Shown here piece after piece: positions 54,004 through 64,000 of a stretch of DNA of 64,000 bases; positions within the stretch are counted from its first letter, which is position 1; every line of letters starts with the position of its first letter. The notes beneath the pieces were generated by a model, which saw only the letters and a program-made list of their open reading frames with translations, was not told the origin of the DNA and searched no databases. The DNA comes from Gymnorhina tibicen (lineage: Eukaryota; Chordata; Aves; Passeriformes; Artamidae): positions 62,282-126,281 of the forward strand of contig VXAZ01007910.1 of NCBI GenBank assembly GCA_013399875.1, in the 5' to 3' direction. Both the position numbers and the translations under genes were made by a program.

Positions 54004-54740
54004 AAGGAAATAGACATTGCAGATCACATTTTATGAGTTTGCTATGATGCATCATAGGTGGCTAAAGTTCCCAGTGAAGCTGAAGCTCTTGCTAATGGCT
54101 CTGCAATGTGTGTCCTTTCATGCCTTCCCGGTGAAATATCTTCTGACAAAATTTTTCTTCTCATTGGACACAATCAGATAACTCAGTTTGAAACACAATA
54201 TCCTCACCTTCATGTTTACTAATATATTCATGCCTCAAACTAAAATAATAAGTTATGGAAACATATTTTCTTTAATATTAGAAAAAATTTCATGCACTAG
54301 AGAGCCATCAAAGGGATTTAGGAAAGTTTAAGTGTAAATTGTGGACATGAAAAACTACAGAGATTAATAACTCTGATAGTTTGTTTTATCTATGAGTGAA
54401 TGTGGCAGGCCAGAACTGAATATATAGTCCAAAGTCTTTAGGTTTTTGTATAATCAGACATTGATGACAAAAGAACCCCATTACGAAAAAATTATAGTTC
54501 TATCAGCATTCCCTATCAAATAAACTTGTGTTCCCATACAGTTTGTAGAGTGTGAGAAAAACACCACTATGTTTGCCGGTAATCACCTTTTTTGCTATCT
54601 AGCTGGCAAATAAAATACAGGGCTATGAAAACCTGTACCACAAGAGGCTTGGGTGCTGTAGCTCAGAGAATATGGAAAGTGAACATTCTACTGAACACTC
54701 TTCAAAGAAAAAAATTCATCTGCCTTTTAAGGATAGACAG

Positions 54741-54796
54741 CCAATGAGATCTGCGTCAGACCAGACAGTTTCTGATCCTGCTTCCCAGCTATATAA
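54741..54796 (+). promoter_or_regulatory. CCAAT box plus TATA box, candidate promoter
   Basis: CCAAT at 54741-54745 (in agCCAATGAG) and TATATAA at 54790-54796 are about 45 bp apart, the usual spacing of a vertebrate TATA promoter. A start site would fall near 54820-54825, right where a 250-bp GC-rich stretch begins. No gene is recognised downstream, so it could drive a noncoding RNA, be the U3 of an unrecognised LTR, or be chance. Confidence 0.35.
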
Positions 54797-54829
54797 CCAA
54801 GGGCTAAACACTCGGAAAGCAGTTTTATC

Positions 54830-55080
54830 TCCGGCTGCCTTTGCCTCCCCTCCCTGCACGCACAGCTCTGCTGCCCTCCCCGCCTCAGCACAGGGCTTGT
54901 ACTCAGGCACTCTGCGTGTCCCAGCCCTGCTCCTTCACCTGCCTCGCTGCAGGTCCTCGCACAGGAACAGCGGCAGCACTGCAGGTGTAGGCAGCCACAC
55001 TGGGTGAGGGATTTGGCATGCCTTGGGAGGCAAGGCAATGCCTTCCTTTGGAGTAGGAACATGTAAAAGCAGGGGGCCAG
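54830..55080. other. GC-rich patch downstream of the TATA box
   Basis: About 250 bp rich in CCTC, CTGC and GCAG words with seven or so CpGs, in AT-rich surroundings. ORFs run through it on both strands (54672-55007 plus; 54727-55095 and 54903-55265 minus) without a recognisable domain. It may be the transcribed start of an LTR or a noncoding RNA. Confidence 0.5.
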
Positions 55081-58000
55081 CTGTTCAAAATCCACAGCTG
55101 CCTCTGACAGTAAACACTAAACAATACAAGCAAGAGGAGCATAAACTTCATCACAAAAGTCCAGGTCTCTCCAGTGAAACGGGAGATGCTGGTTGAACAA
55201 GGAATTAAGGCTATAGTTTCTGAAAATATGTAAAATGGGTAATTAGGAAGACCTGATTTGCTCATGGAGGTGAATGTGCTTATGAAGGGAAACAGGAGGT
55301 TATATATACAGAATAAAAATTGATGACTGACAGATCAACCTTTGGGAGGCATTCAATTGCTTGGAGAGCAGTTTCTGCAAATAGGGACATGGGAATAGTT
55401 CACAATATGTTAACCTCATCCTGTCATTCTTAGTGCTTTAAAACACGATGTCTGTCTTAGGAAAAAAAAAGCAGAAATGTGTAAGTATGATTTGATTAGA
55501 TGAGTATTCCTGTATATTTCCAACAGACTTAAAAGAGATTAATTTCCTGCAAAACTGTATATATCTACCTTCTAATAGCATGAAAATATAAATCTTATAC
55601 CTCATAAGTCAGTAGCAAAATACATTAATTTTAATATAATTAAACAGTTATGAATTTTGTATTGAAAAGCAGAACATCAGCCAATTTCTTTCACCTTTTT
55701 CCAGCCATGTAAAGGAAAACCTGAACAAAAAAAATGAAGTTCAAATAAGCCCAAAGAATAAAAATACATTTCTTTTGATTATTTTTACCTTACTCTCAGA
55801 TTTCTTCTGCTGATTTGAATAAGTTACCTAGGAGAAACAATGTATAAAAGTCTGTCTTCAGATCTCTGATAGGAAATCCCCACTACAGCAATAAATATTG
55901 TATTTTTGGCAGGCAATTGGCAAGCTACCTTAATCATGATAGTCCCTGGCTGACAATCACACAAAAGTGAGACCAGAAAGTATATCTTAAATGTTTCAGC
56001 ACTTGGATTTTCCTAACTACTCCTTTCAAGTTCTTTATGGACAACTTGTATATAGATCAAAACATGCTAATTTCATCATCACTGGCCAGCATTATAAAAG
56101 AATCATACAAAAACATATGGGCACACTCACCAAATTTTTAAAGAACCAAGTCTTTCATAGAGCTATTGAAGTTTCTTCATGAGATAAAAGCGTTTTGCTG
56201 TTTTGAAACAATAGTACCTTTTTTTAAATACAAAAACATATGAGAGTGCTGTGTGTCATTTTTCATCCGTCACCTTTTCATTTGAAACACTGTCAAGGGG
56301 CTGCCTAACTATGCAAAGGTAGCAAGGGCTACTACACTACACAGCCAAGAAAGGTTTGGGGTTTGATCCTGAATGCACTAGTAGCCCAAGGCAGCAAGAA
56401 AAAATGTCAAAAATACATACACAATACCTGGATATGGGATGCACCTTATTTTTGTTCACTTGAGACAGTCTTTGAAAAAAGCATTGCTGAGCAGCAAGAG
56501 ATCTGTTCTCAGAGATGCTCAGCAGATAGAACAGATTAAGGTAAACACTGCAAATAGCCTAGAATTAAATAACTAGAGCTTTTCAAAGTGTATATGCCAT
56601 GAAGAAGAACTACATTAATGTCTACATATTCCTCATTGCAGCTGTTTGCCCAGCACCATCACAGAATGGAGAACACTTTACATAGTTAGGATTAGCAGAC
56701 ACATTCCTAGATAAAAGAATTTACCTCGTCATTACAGTCAACGTGAGAAGTAAACTGAGGTTATAAGCCACAAAACCACAACCACTATACGAATGTGGGT
56801 CTCTTGGGCACAATTTTTCATAATAAATCAAATGTAATGTGGTTTTTGCAATGGTACTTGAATATATCCATGAGAAATATCTAGTCAGATGAGAATTCAT
56901 ACTGTATGACACAACTTCATACTGCACCTTACAGGGTTCAGCATTCACAAGCACAAAACTCACCTCAGGAGACTTTATGATTTTGGAAAAGATATCCATG
57001 GCACCACGACCTAAAAGAAATATTGTGACTAGGTACTATGCCACACAGAGTTCAGTGTTTGTAGTTTCTACTTTATACATAAAGATAATAGCATAGAATT
57101 AAGAGCATTTGCCAACCATTTGGTGATGTTAAGTACTGCATTCTAGATCACTGAGGAAAGTTTAGACAAAGCATACTTCTCACAGCAAAATTCTACTCTT
57201 GTTTGTAAAAAGAAGTATAAGATTATATCAAGAGTAGTGATTCCTTTGGATTAACTGTGAACAGATAAATAAGAAAAAACCCAGATATCCAGATTACTAC
57301 ACTAAATCACAGAGGGTAAGAACCTACCCATCTTGAGACCCACGTTGATGTCTATTGCACTTTATAGCCACTGGAATTAGAGGTGGATGGACGGTCTTAC
57401 AGGAATAATAAAGAAACAAACATGTCCCCCACTCCATCAGTCACTGAGACTGTCATTGCCAGGAACAACGGAAACACTTGTAACTAATTTGAAAAGCATA
57501 GTTCATAAATACATGCTAGAGTAAATATATATAGATACTTGAAAGTTTACATTTGGGAGTCAAATGTGACTTAACTAATGTGATTTAAATGGGTTCTATT
57601 TGTAAATCAAGTAACTCTCCTGGCTTGAAGATACCCATGAAAGTAATACATGGTTTGTGATATTTTAAGTGAGAATAAAACATGACTCAATTTTGCTGTA
57701 ATTAGACAAAATATGTAAACCAGGCCCTTCCCACAGGAAGAGTTTTCCTAAGCTCCCTGTCAAAAGACTGTTTTTCTAACACTTTTACTCCTTTCCCCAT
57801 AAATTGCATTTACGAGAGACTTGCTATAATAAGAGAACAACAGCAATAGCATTTTTGAATATGTTCAAAATACAGAGAGCTACTGTCACCACTGCTTTAA
57901 TTCAGTATTTTCTCTTTTTCATGCACTTCCAGAATGGTTCTAGTGACTGATCATGTTGCAGATTAAACAGCTATTTTGGCAAGCTGCCAACCAATTTCTG

Positions 58001-61000
58001 TTTGAAACTTAATCTCTCTCCAACCGGCAATAGAAGTAACTGTTTGACCTCTTGCCTGTTTGGATACTTTTTTTCTTCCTATTTGTGCACAACTTATTGA
58101 TAAAGATGTCACGGTTAAGTATGCCCCACCTGAGGAGCTTTTCCAACTTTCTGGTTTTCTGCCCACGAATCTCTAAATGTTAAGAAATCATGAAGGATTG
58201 TCAAAACTTATGCAAAGCTTTGTATCAAAAACTGAGTTAAAACTAAGCTTATGATAGAAAACATGAAGACATGGACAGGATCGAACTGCTCCATGCAAAC
58301 ACAAATGGCTCAGACCATTGAAAGGACTGTGTACCTTACAGACTGTCCATTTTTTCTCATTATATCAGCTTGTCTATTAAAAAATACCCATTTCCAGAGG
58401 AATTTCTGTTCTCCTAAATCTGATAACTATTATGGCTGAAAAACTTCCACAGAAAGCTGTTAATAATTTTACTTTCTGCATTCTGATCAAGCGCACAAAG
58501 ATTAATGAAAGTAACAGTTTCACTTCAAATATGCTCAGAAGTCAAGGTTTCTCCTGGATTTCAGAAAATCTTTTGTATGTTCAGTATGTTATTTCAGACA
58601 CAACTTGAAAAACAGAGCAGCAAAACCCAAAATATGTGAAGAAATACAGAACTGGCATGGAACACTCAGTTTCGAGCCAGCTCTGAGATCAAAGGGCCAA
58701 ATTTTAGAGCTGCTAGGAGAATCCATGGAAAGCAGAAAGTGCAACTGCTACACAAACTGAATTAACTGTCTTGAATCGCTCTTCTTCCTTGAGAAAAAAA
58801 TAAATGAGGAAAAGCAGAAATAGGGCAGTCAATCATACAGGAATTTATTCCAAGATGTGGCATTTTTTCTGCCTTCAGAGATTTCCTCTGAACCTTGAAC
58901 ATTGTCACCTCCTTCAAATTACTCCATTCATAGTATTAGAGCAGCCCACACCTTTCAGATTTACACAGTTATAAAAATATAATGAGAGTTAAAACTACAT
59001 CATTTATTCTACTGGTTAAACAGAACAAACCTCTCTCTATCCTGTTGGGCTTTTTGAAGTGGGAGTGCAAATCACACACAAAAAACCCCCCAACCTCTGA
59101 CAACTAAAGCTAGTAGTTTACTAACATATAAAAATTGCTCTTTTGAGGTGTTACTTTTGTATCCACCATTCTCAAACTAGAAAAACATTAACTGCATCTG
59201 AAGATCATGATGGACAGGATGTAACAGAGAGCAAGTAAATGCTGCCAGCAAAATGAAATAAGGAACTTCAATATATTTCTTCAGTGGCAATACACCAGAA
59301 CTAAAAAGGAGGGTGTGACAGATTTTCAGTGCTCTGGAGGCTTTGTACAATCATTCATCACCACTGTACCTGCTCCATTACATTTTGTTCAAGATTTACT
59401 TGCATATATCTAAAATGGAAATGGGGTGAGCACATATCACTCTTCTTCTTCTTCACTTAGATGTGGGGTATATGTTTGGATCCAGAAGTTTCAGTCAACT
59501 ATTCACCATTTAGAGATATCCTCAGTTACTGTTATGAACTATATCATATCTGTGACAAAAAGATGCACAATGATAATAGCAGGATTGATTACAGCCCTTG
59601 ACATCTTCAATGTACTTTTGAAGATGAACAGTAAACTGGTAATCCAAAGAGAGAGAATTCTTCCTGCTATGGTTTAAACACTGAGTGTGTTTGCCAGAAA
59701 TGCATGGGAATTATATCCCAAGCAGAAGTTACTTCTTTTTTACACAATTTATATGGAATAAACTACTTCTTTTTTACACAATTTATATGGAATAAACTGC
59801 TTTTTAAGATACAGAGGAAAAAGTTTTTCTATTTAAAGCATATACTTTTGTCTTCAGCTATTGATCTATTACTAATGAGACTCAGTGTTACCCACAAAAT
59901 CACTATTTTATGGTAAACTGGAGTGCATTACAATGTTATTTTACTAAGATTTTTTGCAGTGCACCGTAGATCTTCCACTCCTCATTTTGCAGAAAATTTA
60001 AATGAAACCTTTTATCTCAGTAAGTTACATATTGGCAGCCACAAAGTGCTGAAACATGCTTTTGTGTGTCTGCATTTCATTTCTGTTTGGCAGAAAGTAA
60101 AATGATTTTGTCCAGAGTCCATCAGTAACCTATGCTCATCCACTTCTCACTATAGATTGGAAGAAGTTCTGGTACACCGAAGGTTCTAGCAAGTGTGCTA
60201 TATACTGGGAAACACTTTTCATTGATACCTTGATTTTATATAAATGATGCATGTGCAGTACTTGAACCATACATGATTGCATAAAACTGAATGCAAATGA
60301 GTTATCTTGAGCTGGAGCCCACTGGGAGCATTGGCATCTGAAACATGAGACCACCTCCGGTATACCTCTGGTGCCCTCTCCTGAACTGCCTTCCCTGCAG
60401 TTTTCCTGGGGCAGCCTTGTCCATGCAGGTGGCAATCGTGTGACAGCAAGCTTCAGCAGGTTTAGGTCTAAATTGTAAATCTGGCATTAACCCTTTGTAT
60501 TCTTGCAGAGCAGACTTCCCCATCAGTTAATATTCGGATGAGTTTGTGCTTCATAACTGACAGTTCTGAATTAAATTAGTATGATCTACCTGTTTTATGG
60601 CTGTAACTAGCACAGAGACACAGCTCATCTTTGTTCTGACAGTTTTCACAGAACATCTTACACTGAAAATAGTGCCTAAATAAGGAATTAAGGTAAGAAA
60701 GTTGTCTTCTTAGGCTTCTCTGTACTCAGTGGGGAAACAACCCTTGCACACAGAAGGTTTTCATTCAGCAATATCTGAAACTTTGTACTCTGAACTTGTT
60801 TCCCCTTAACCATATTGATAGGGAATATAATTAAAACATCTTATATAGTGATGAGAATACTACCCAGAAATTTTACAGAGAATAGCTATTTGTGTGTTAG
60901 TAAAGATAGTAGGAATCCTTTGGTCAAAAACCTTCAAGCATGTTGTGATTTGAATCAAGATTTCAAGAGTTAATATTACTTTCTCTTTCAAGGTAACTGC

Positions 61001-61564
61001 AATACACTCTTCACAATTGTTGCAGGTTTGAAATGTTGCACATAGTGTGCTAAGAGACTCTCAGTTTAAAAATAACAGTAAACCAAAGAAAGTGAAGTAA
61101 ATTTTAATTCCCTTTTCATATTGTGCATTTGAATTTAATACAATCTTTAAGGCACTCTCATAAGTCAAAAAAAAATTAAACATTCTTTTCCAAATAAGGA
61201 CAGCTACAAGACAATGGTATGCACACAAAATATAAACTTATCTGTAACTGATAAACAATGAAACACGAATGTTCAGGTTTCGGATGCATTGCAAAGTAAT
61301 GTCAGTTCTGTATCATGACACTACTCAGAGTAAGTATTGGCACTGTAAATAATTTCTCATTGGGGTTAGGGACTTGTATACTCTTCATATCCCAGTAAAA
61401 AATAAACTCTTTAATAAATAAATTTATAAAATAAATATATGCTATCTGGAGATGTATAAATAGGTCCATCCTGAAGAAAAGTTCCAGCTTTGACTATGAT
61501 GTTTTGACATCTAACGTCCATCACTAAAGTGGAGCCAGTAAAACTTCACATACAGTTCTCAGTA
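55081..61564. other. Gene-free DNA between the GC patch and the FGF20 3' end
   Basis: AT-rich, with no supported gene. It holds a 34-bp tandem duplication at 59731-59798, a somewhat GC-richer stretch at about 60290-60530 with a CTCF-like word, and a cluster of AATAAA words near 61395-61440 on the plus strand. Confidence 0.5.
59731..59798. repeat. Perfect tandem duplication of a 34-bp unit
   Basis: 59731-59764 and 59765-59798 are identical and directly adjacent, each starting ACTTCTTTTTTACACA and ending GGAATAAACT. Full identity suggests a recent duplication. Confidence 0.93.
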
Positions 61565-61570
61565 TTTATT
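61565..61570 (-). terminator. Candidate FGF20 polyadenylation signal (AATAAA)
   Basis: The plus strand reads TTTATT, which is AATAAA on the FGF20 strand, about 380 bases past the stop codon. A GU-rich stretch (CTGTATGTG) follows within about 30 bases on the transcript strand, as expected of a downstream element. Cleavage would fall near 61545. Other AATAAA and ATTAAA words exist further out, so this may not be the main site. Confidence 0.4.
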
Positions 61571-61945
61571 ACTATTTTACAGTCCATTTCTTTCTATTTC
61601 TTCCAGCCATTGTCTCATCCATATGATGTAGATGGTTCCTTGCTAATTTACAGGCCACAGGTAATCCAGACAGAATTGCCAAGAGTTCGTTACGTTTTAA
61701 GAAGTCCCACTTCCCTCTGGTAACTGGCTGCCAAACCAGTCAGCAAGTCTTGAGGAGGCTGGTCCAAGCTCAGCTTTAAGGCTTTGTCTCCTAAACCCAG
61801 CAGTTAAAAAACAGAGGCTTGCCTTTCACCAAGTAGGTTCTTCACATCCAGCATCCTAGACCTCTGCAGGTTCCTCATGCTGGCATTGCCATGAAAGCAT
61901 GGGCAACAGCTCCAGTTTGCTTTCTTGCCAAAGCTGCCTCTTTCC
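61565..61945 (-). other. FGF20: FGF20 3' UTR (proposed extent)
   Basis: This is the stretch from the FGF20 stop codon to the first good AATAAA on the minus strand. The boundary is inferred; longer 3' UTRs ending at further signals to the left are possible. No repeat or competing ORF was seen. Confidence 0.45.
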
Positions 61946-62191
61946 TCAGCTGTATCCTAACACATCTTTGTACAGTTCCGGAACTCTTTCAGGATCCACA
62001 GGCCGGGGCAAGAAATGTGTGAATTTCTGGTGTCTTTTGGATCTTGCCCCATCTCTGGGAGTACCGTCTTTGTTAAGTGCTACAAAGTACCTCCGCCCTG
62101 AATCTCCGTGTTTGTACACATTGGATGAGTAAGTGTTGTACCAGTTTTCCTCAAATTGTTCCCTGAAGATGCACTCAGAAGTTAGTTTCTC
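61946..62191 (-). CDS. FGF20: FGF20 exon 3 (last coding exon, C-terminal half of the FGF core)
   Basis: Read on the minus strand, this exon follows a pyrimidine-rich tract ending in TAG and opens in phase 0 with [20 protein letters not shown]. It runs 81 codons to a TGA at 61946-61948. It carries the invariant FGF cysteine (ECIFRE), the beta-trefoil strands around [20 protein letters not shown], and the conserved tail [20 protein letters not shown]. The assignment to FGF20 rests on [23 protein letters not shown] and [11 protein letters not shown]; as I recall them, FGF9 and FGF16 differ at these places. The tail ends KDVLGYS, near but not identical to the mammalian end. Known for the family: a secreted paracrine ligand that binds FGF receptors with heparan sulfate and acts in skin placodes, inner ear and brain. 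No frameshift or early stop is seen. The basic RSKRH stretch is probably part of the heparin-binding surface (inference). Confidence 0.97.
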   Translation of the reverse strand, partial: EKLTSECIFREQFEENWYNTYSSNVYKHGDSGRRYFVALNKDGTPRDGARSKRHQKFTHFLPRPVDPERVPELYKDVLGYS

Positions 62192-62818
62192 CTACAGAAG
62201 GAAAGAGAACAGAAAAATAAGTTAAGCTGTCACTAGATACTTGAAGACATGGAAAAATATTATTTAAATAAATAAAATACTTTAGGCTTTGTGTAGTTTT
62301 ACTGTTCATTTAAATGTCAACAAACCAAACCCAAGAAGAGTATGTGGACCTGACACACAGGAGTATATTCTGCAATTCTGATTTACAGGAATTATATTAT
62401 GTAGAGTTCTGTCTTGGGGTATCTACTCTTCTAGAAATGAGAGTTGGTAGAGGGACTCTACCAACACCAGATGCAACATAACAGAGCAGGAAGGTATTTC
62501 CATATTTCTTTGTAGTGTGCATCATTTCTTACATTTTAAACTCGAATGACCACAATCAAAGGAAGCGGAGAAACAGAATATTTTATCTCAAGATGCTTTA
62601 AAACCTGAAAGAAGAGTAGGACTGCATTGTAAAAATCAATTCCATTTTGTTGAAGTATCTAAGGCTATACTGTGTACTTCAAAAATACATTACATATTTC
62701 AACAGGAAAAGATGTTAGTGTTTTGAAAGCTGAGATGAACTTCTTGAGGGGTTTGCATAGTGTTAGGAAGCAAATCAAAACCTAAAGATGTATGAGCTGA
62801 TATGAAAGTGGTACTTAC
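62192..62818 (-). other. FGF20: FGF20 intron 2
   Basis: This 627-bp intron has a GTAAGT donor next to exon 2 and a pyrimidine tract plus TAG acceptor before exon 3, both read on the minus strand. It is AT-rich and holds no ORF of note. A perfect 10-bp inverted repeat with a 3-base loop lies at 62443-62465 (see findings). Confidence 0.93.
62443..62465. repeat. Perfect 10-bp inverted repeat, 3-base loop
   Basis: GTTGGTAGAG (62443-62452) and CTCTACCAAC (62456-62465) flank GGA. It lies within FGF20 intron 2. Confidence 0.9.
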
Positions 62819-62922
62819 AGAGCCATAGAGTTCTCCTTTCTCATTCATTCCAAGGTAAAGGCCACTGTCCACGCCTCTAATACTGACCAGTCCCACTGCC
62901 ACACTGATGAATTCAAGGATAC
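62819..62922 (-). CDS. FGF20: FGF20 exon 2 (104 bp, hydrophobic core and receptor-binding loop)
   Basis: On the minus strand a long T tract ending in CAG precedes the exon, and a GTAAGT donor follows it. The 104-bp length equals the usual FGF middle exon. The first two bases complete a glycine codon split by intron 1. The next 34 codons begin [16 protein letters not shown] and end [19 protein letters not shown], so exon 3 joins in phase 0. [15 protein letters not shown] is the FGF family signature. The hydrophobic [14 protein letters not shown] stretch corresponds to the central hydrophobic segment that, in FGF9-type ligands lacking a cleaved signal peptide, is known to be needed for secretion. 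Exon 1, with the start codon and N-terminus, is not in the window, so the gene is 5'-partial here. FGF9 and FGF16 are nearly identical over this exon; exon 3 decides the assignment. Confidence 0.97.
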
Positions 62923-64000
62923 CTGAAAAAAAAAATTGCTTTAATTAATTTTGTAACTGTACAAAACATAGCATCCAAAAACTCAGTTGAAAACAAGTAG
63001 AAAGTGTACGTATTATAGTAAATGCAGCCTAGTTGCTCTGAAATTTCAAGTACTATGTGAAAATGTACACATCGTTCACAGGAAAGCAGTCTGAGAAGCC
63101 TCATCTAGGAATGAGGCTTGTAGGACATGTATATGTCCTACATATGTCCTATATGTAGGACATGAGTCCTACACCATTTAAGAAACTTTTTTAAATGTTG
63201 AATATGAAAGGATTTTATTCAGGACTGAAGCTAAAGCCATCACTACTATGCTGTTGGAGTCTTTAATGATTGTACACTATTTGCTAAACTGCCTGCTCAA
63301 ATACTGGAAGATAGTTTTGAATTACCTGAAAATATACTTTACTACTTCTACAGAGTTATCTTAAAAAAACACATCCATTATTAGGCTATTTGAATGGAAA
63401 TCAAAGTACAGATGGGAATTTTATATAACAGAATCTACCCACAGAAAAAGAAAAGTATTTGCCAGACATCTTATCTAGCCCACACCTCTTGACACAACTT
63501 GCTGTCTTTAGTGCATGCTTTTTAAGTGCATGAAATATGCTGCTTTTCTTGCTACTGTTTGGATTATAACATTATTTATATTACATTTGCCCAAAAATGT
63601 AATATATATTAATAAATTATTTGAGAGATGAGGTACCATTTGAAGCCTGAATTTGGCAAAGCTAAGCCGATGTACTTAACCAATTGATATGCACAGATTA
63701 CAGCACACACAAAACATGAAAGAAAGGGAACGTGTGAACTGGCTTTTTGGAAGTTGTTAACAATATAAACAAAGCCTCAAAAAGAAGTGCCAGAATCATA
63801 TCTAAGATATTGCTGTTCAGCAGCAAAACCACAAAACATTAAAAAAACCCCTGAATCTAAGGTAAGTAGTTTTAAATAGTGCAGCTGATTATGACTTTTT
63901 GTCTGCTTACTATTTATGATTTCAGGACAATTTTCACTCTCAGACAGATGGACTGTCTGGCCTATACAATAATTTAAAATGTTTTCAATTTTAATTGAGA
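62923..64000 (-). other. FGF20: FGF20 intron 1, 3' part (runs off the window)
   Basis: The stretch between the exon 2 acceptor and the right edge is AT-rich and non-coding. No GC-rich first exon resembling the FGF20 N-terminus is present, so exon 1 must lie past 64000. It contains a cluster of alternating inverted repeats at 63119-63173. Nothing else is recognisable. Confidence 0.85.
63119..63173. repeat. Cluster of alternating inverted repeats
   Basis: TGTAGGACAT (63119-63128) pairs with ATGTCCTACA (63133-63142) over a 4-base loop. ATGTCCTA (63144-63151) pairs with TAGGACAT (63156-63163), again over 4 bases. A further TCCTACA follows at 63167-63173. It lies within FGF20 intron 1. Confidence 0.9.

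Larger units (their letters stand above)
44207..54700. other. Gene-free DNA
   Basis: No supported gene. Contents: a possible regulatory stretch with a SOX-type palindrome (45521-45532), an artefactual-looking duplication around an N (45627-45791), a 49-codon ORF with a strong start context (46252-46401), a (TA)13 run, 16-bp direct repeats near 47074-47112, an imperfect repeat at about 50490-50575 and a GAT repeat at 53965-54003. Confidence 0.5.

Noticed and set aside
54727..55265. 120-122-codon minus ORFs over the second GC-rich patch
   Set aside because: They overlap a plus ORF of similar length and have no recognisable domain or splice pattern.
61946..62922. FGF9 or FGF16 instead of FGF20
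   Set aside because: Exon 3 residues ([29 protein letters not shown]) follow FGF20 and differ from FGF9 and FGF16 as I remember them.
62923..64000. FGF20 exon 1 within the window
   Set aside because: No GC-rich first-exon sequence and no N-terminal FGF20-like translation is present; the exon must be outside.
1..64000. Operons, CRISPR arrays, rRNA, tRNA, prophage or toxin systems
   Set aside because: The DNA is vertebrate. I saw no regular spaced repeats, no tRNA cloverleaf with A/B boxes and no rRNA sequence, although a tRNA-derived fragment could escape reading by eye.

Overview
The window is vertebrate nuclear DNA, almost certainly from a bird. Three 5'-truncated or 3'-end copies of the CR1 LINE, with the family's typical 3' end (repeated ATTCTATG-type octamer), and several LTR fragments of types I know from avian genomes point there. 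There is no bacterial-style gene packing. The sequence is AT-rich, with long gene-free stretches and microsatellites. The species cannot be named from the sequence.

The only protein-coding gene I can support is FGF20 on the minus strand at the right end. Exon 2 (62819-62922) and exon 3 (61946-62191) are intact, with canonical splice sites, a 627-bp intron 2 and a stop codon. Exon 1 and the promoter lie beyond the right edge, so the gene is partial here. The 3' UTR runs leftward from 61945, with a candidate poly(A) signal at 61565-61570. FGF20 is a secreted FGF9-subfamily ligand. In birds it is known from the featherless 'scaleless' chicken mutation as an epidermal placode signal.

The remaining ~61 kb lies 3' of FGF20 and reads as a gene desert. 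It holds CR1 copies (11111-11750 minus, 19186-19306 plus, 42307-42522 minus), a ~1-kb solo LTR (about 43209-44206, minus), smaller LTR pieces (12486-12790, 13372-13538, 25990-26146, 30264-30340), microsatellites, short tandem duplications and hairpins. Two GC-rich patches stand out: 31310-31740, and 54830-55080, which follows a CCAAT box/TATA box pair. An exact 82-bp duplication on either side of a single N (45627-45791) looks like an assembly overlap that was not collapsed.

I found no new multi-gene system. The leads most worth checking are the duplication around the N, the CCAAT/TATA promoter-like patch, possible distal FGF20 regulatory elements (including a 12-bp SOX-type palindrome and an inverted octamer pair), and hairpins inside FGF20 introns. 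The ORFs in the desert are short, overlap on both strands and match no family I recognise, except for CR1 reverse transcriptase remnants.
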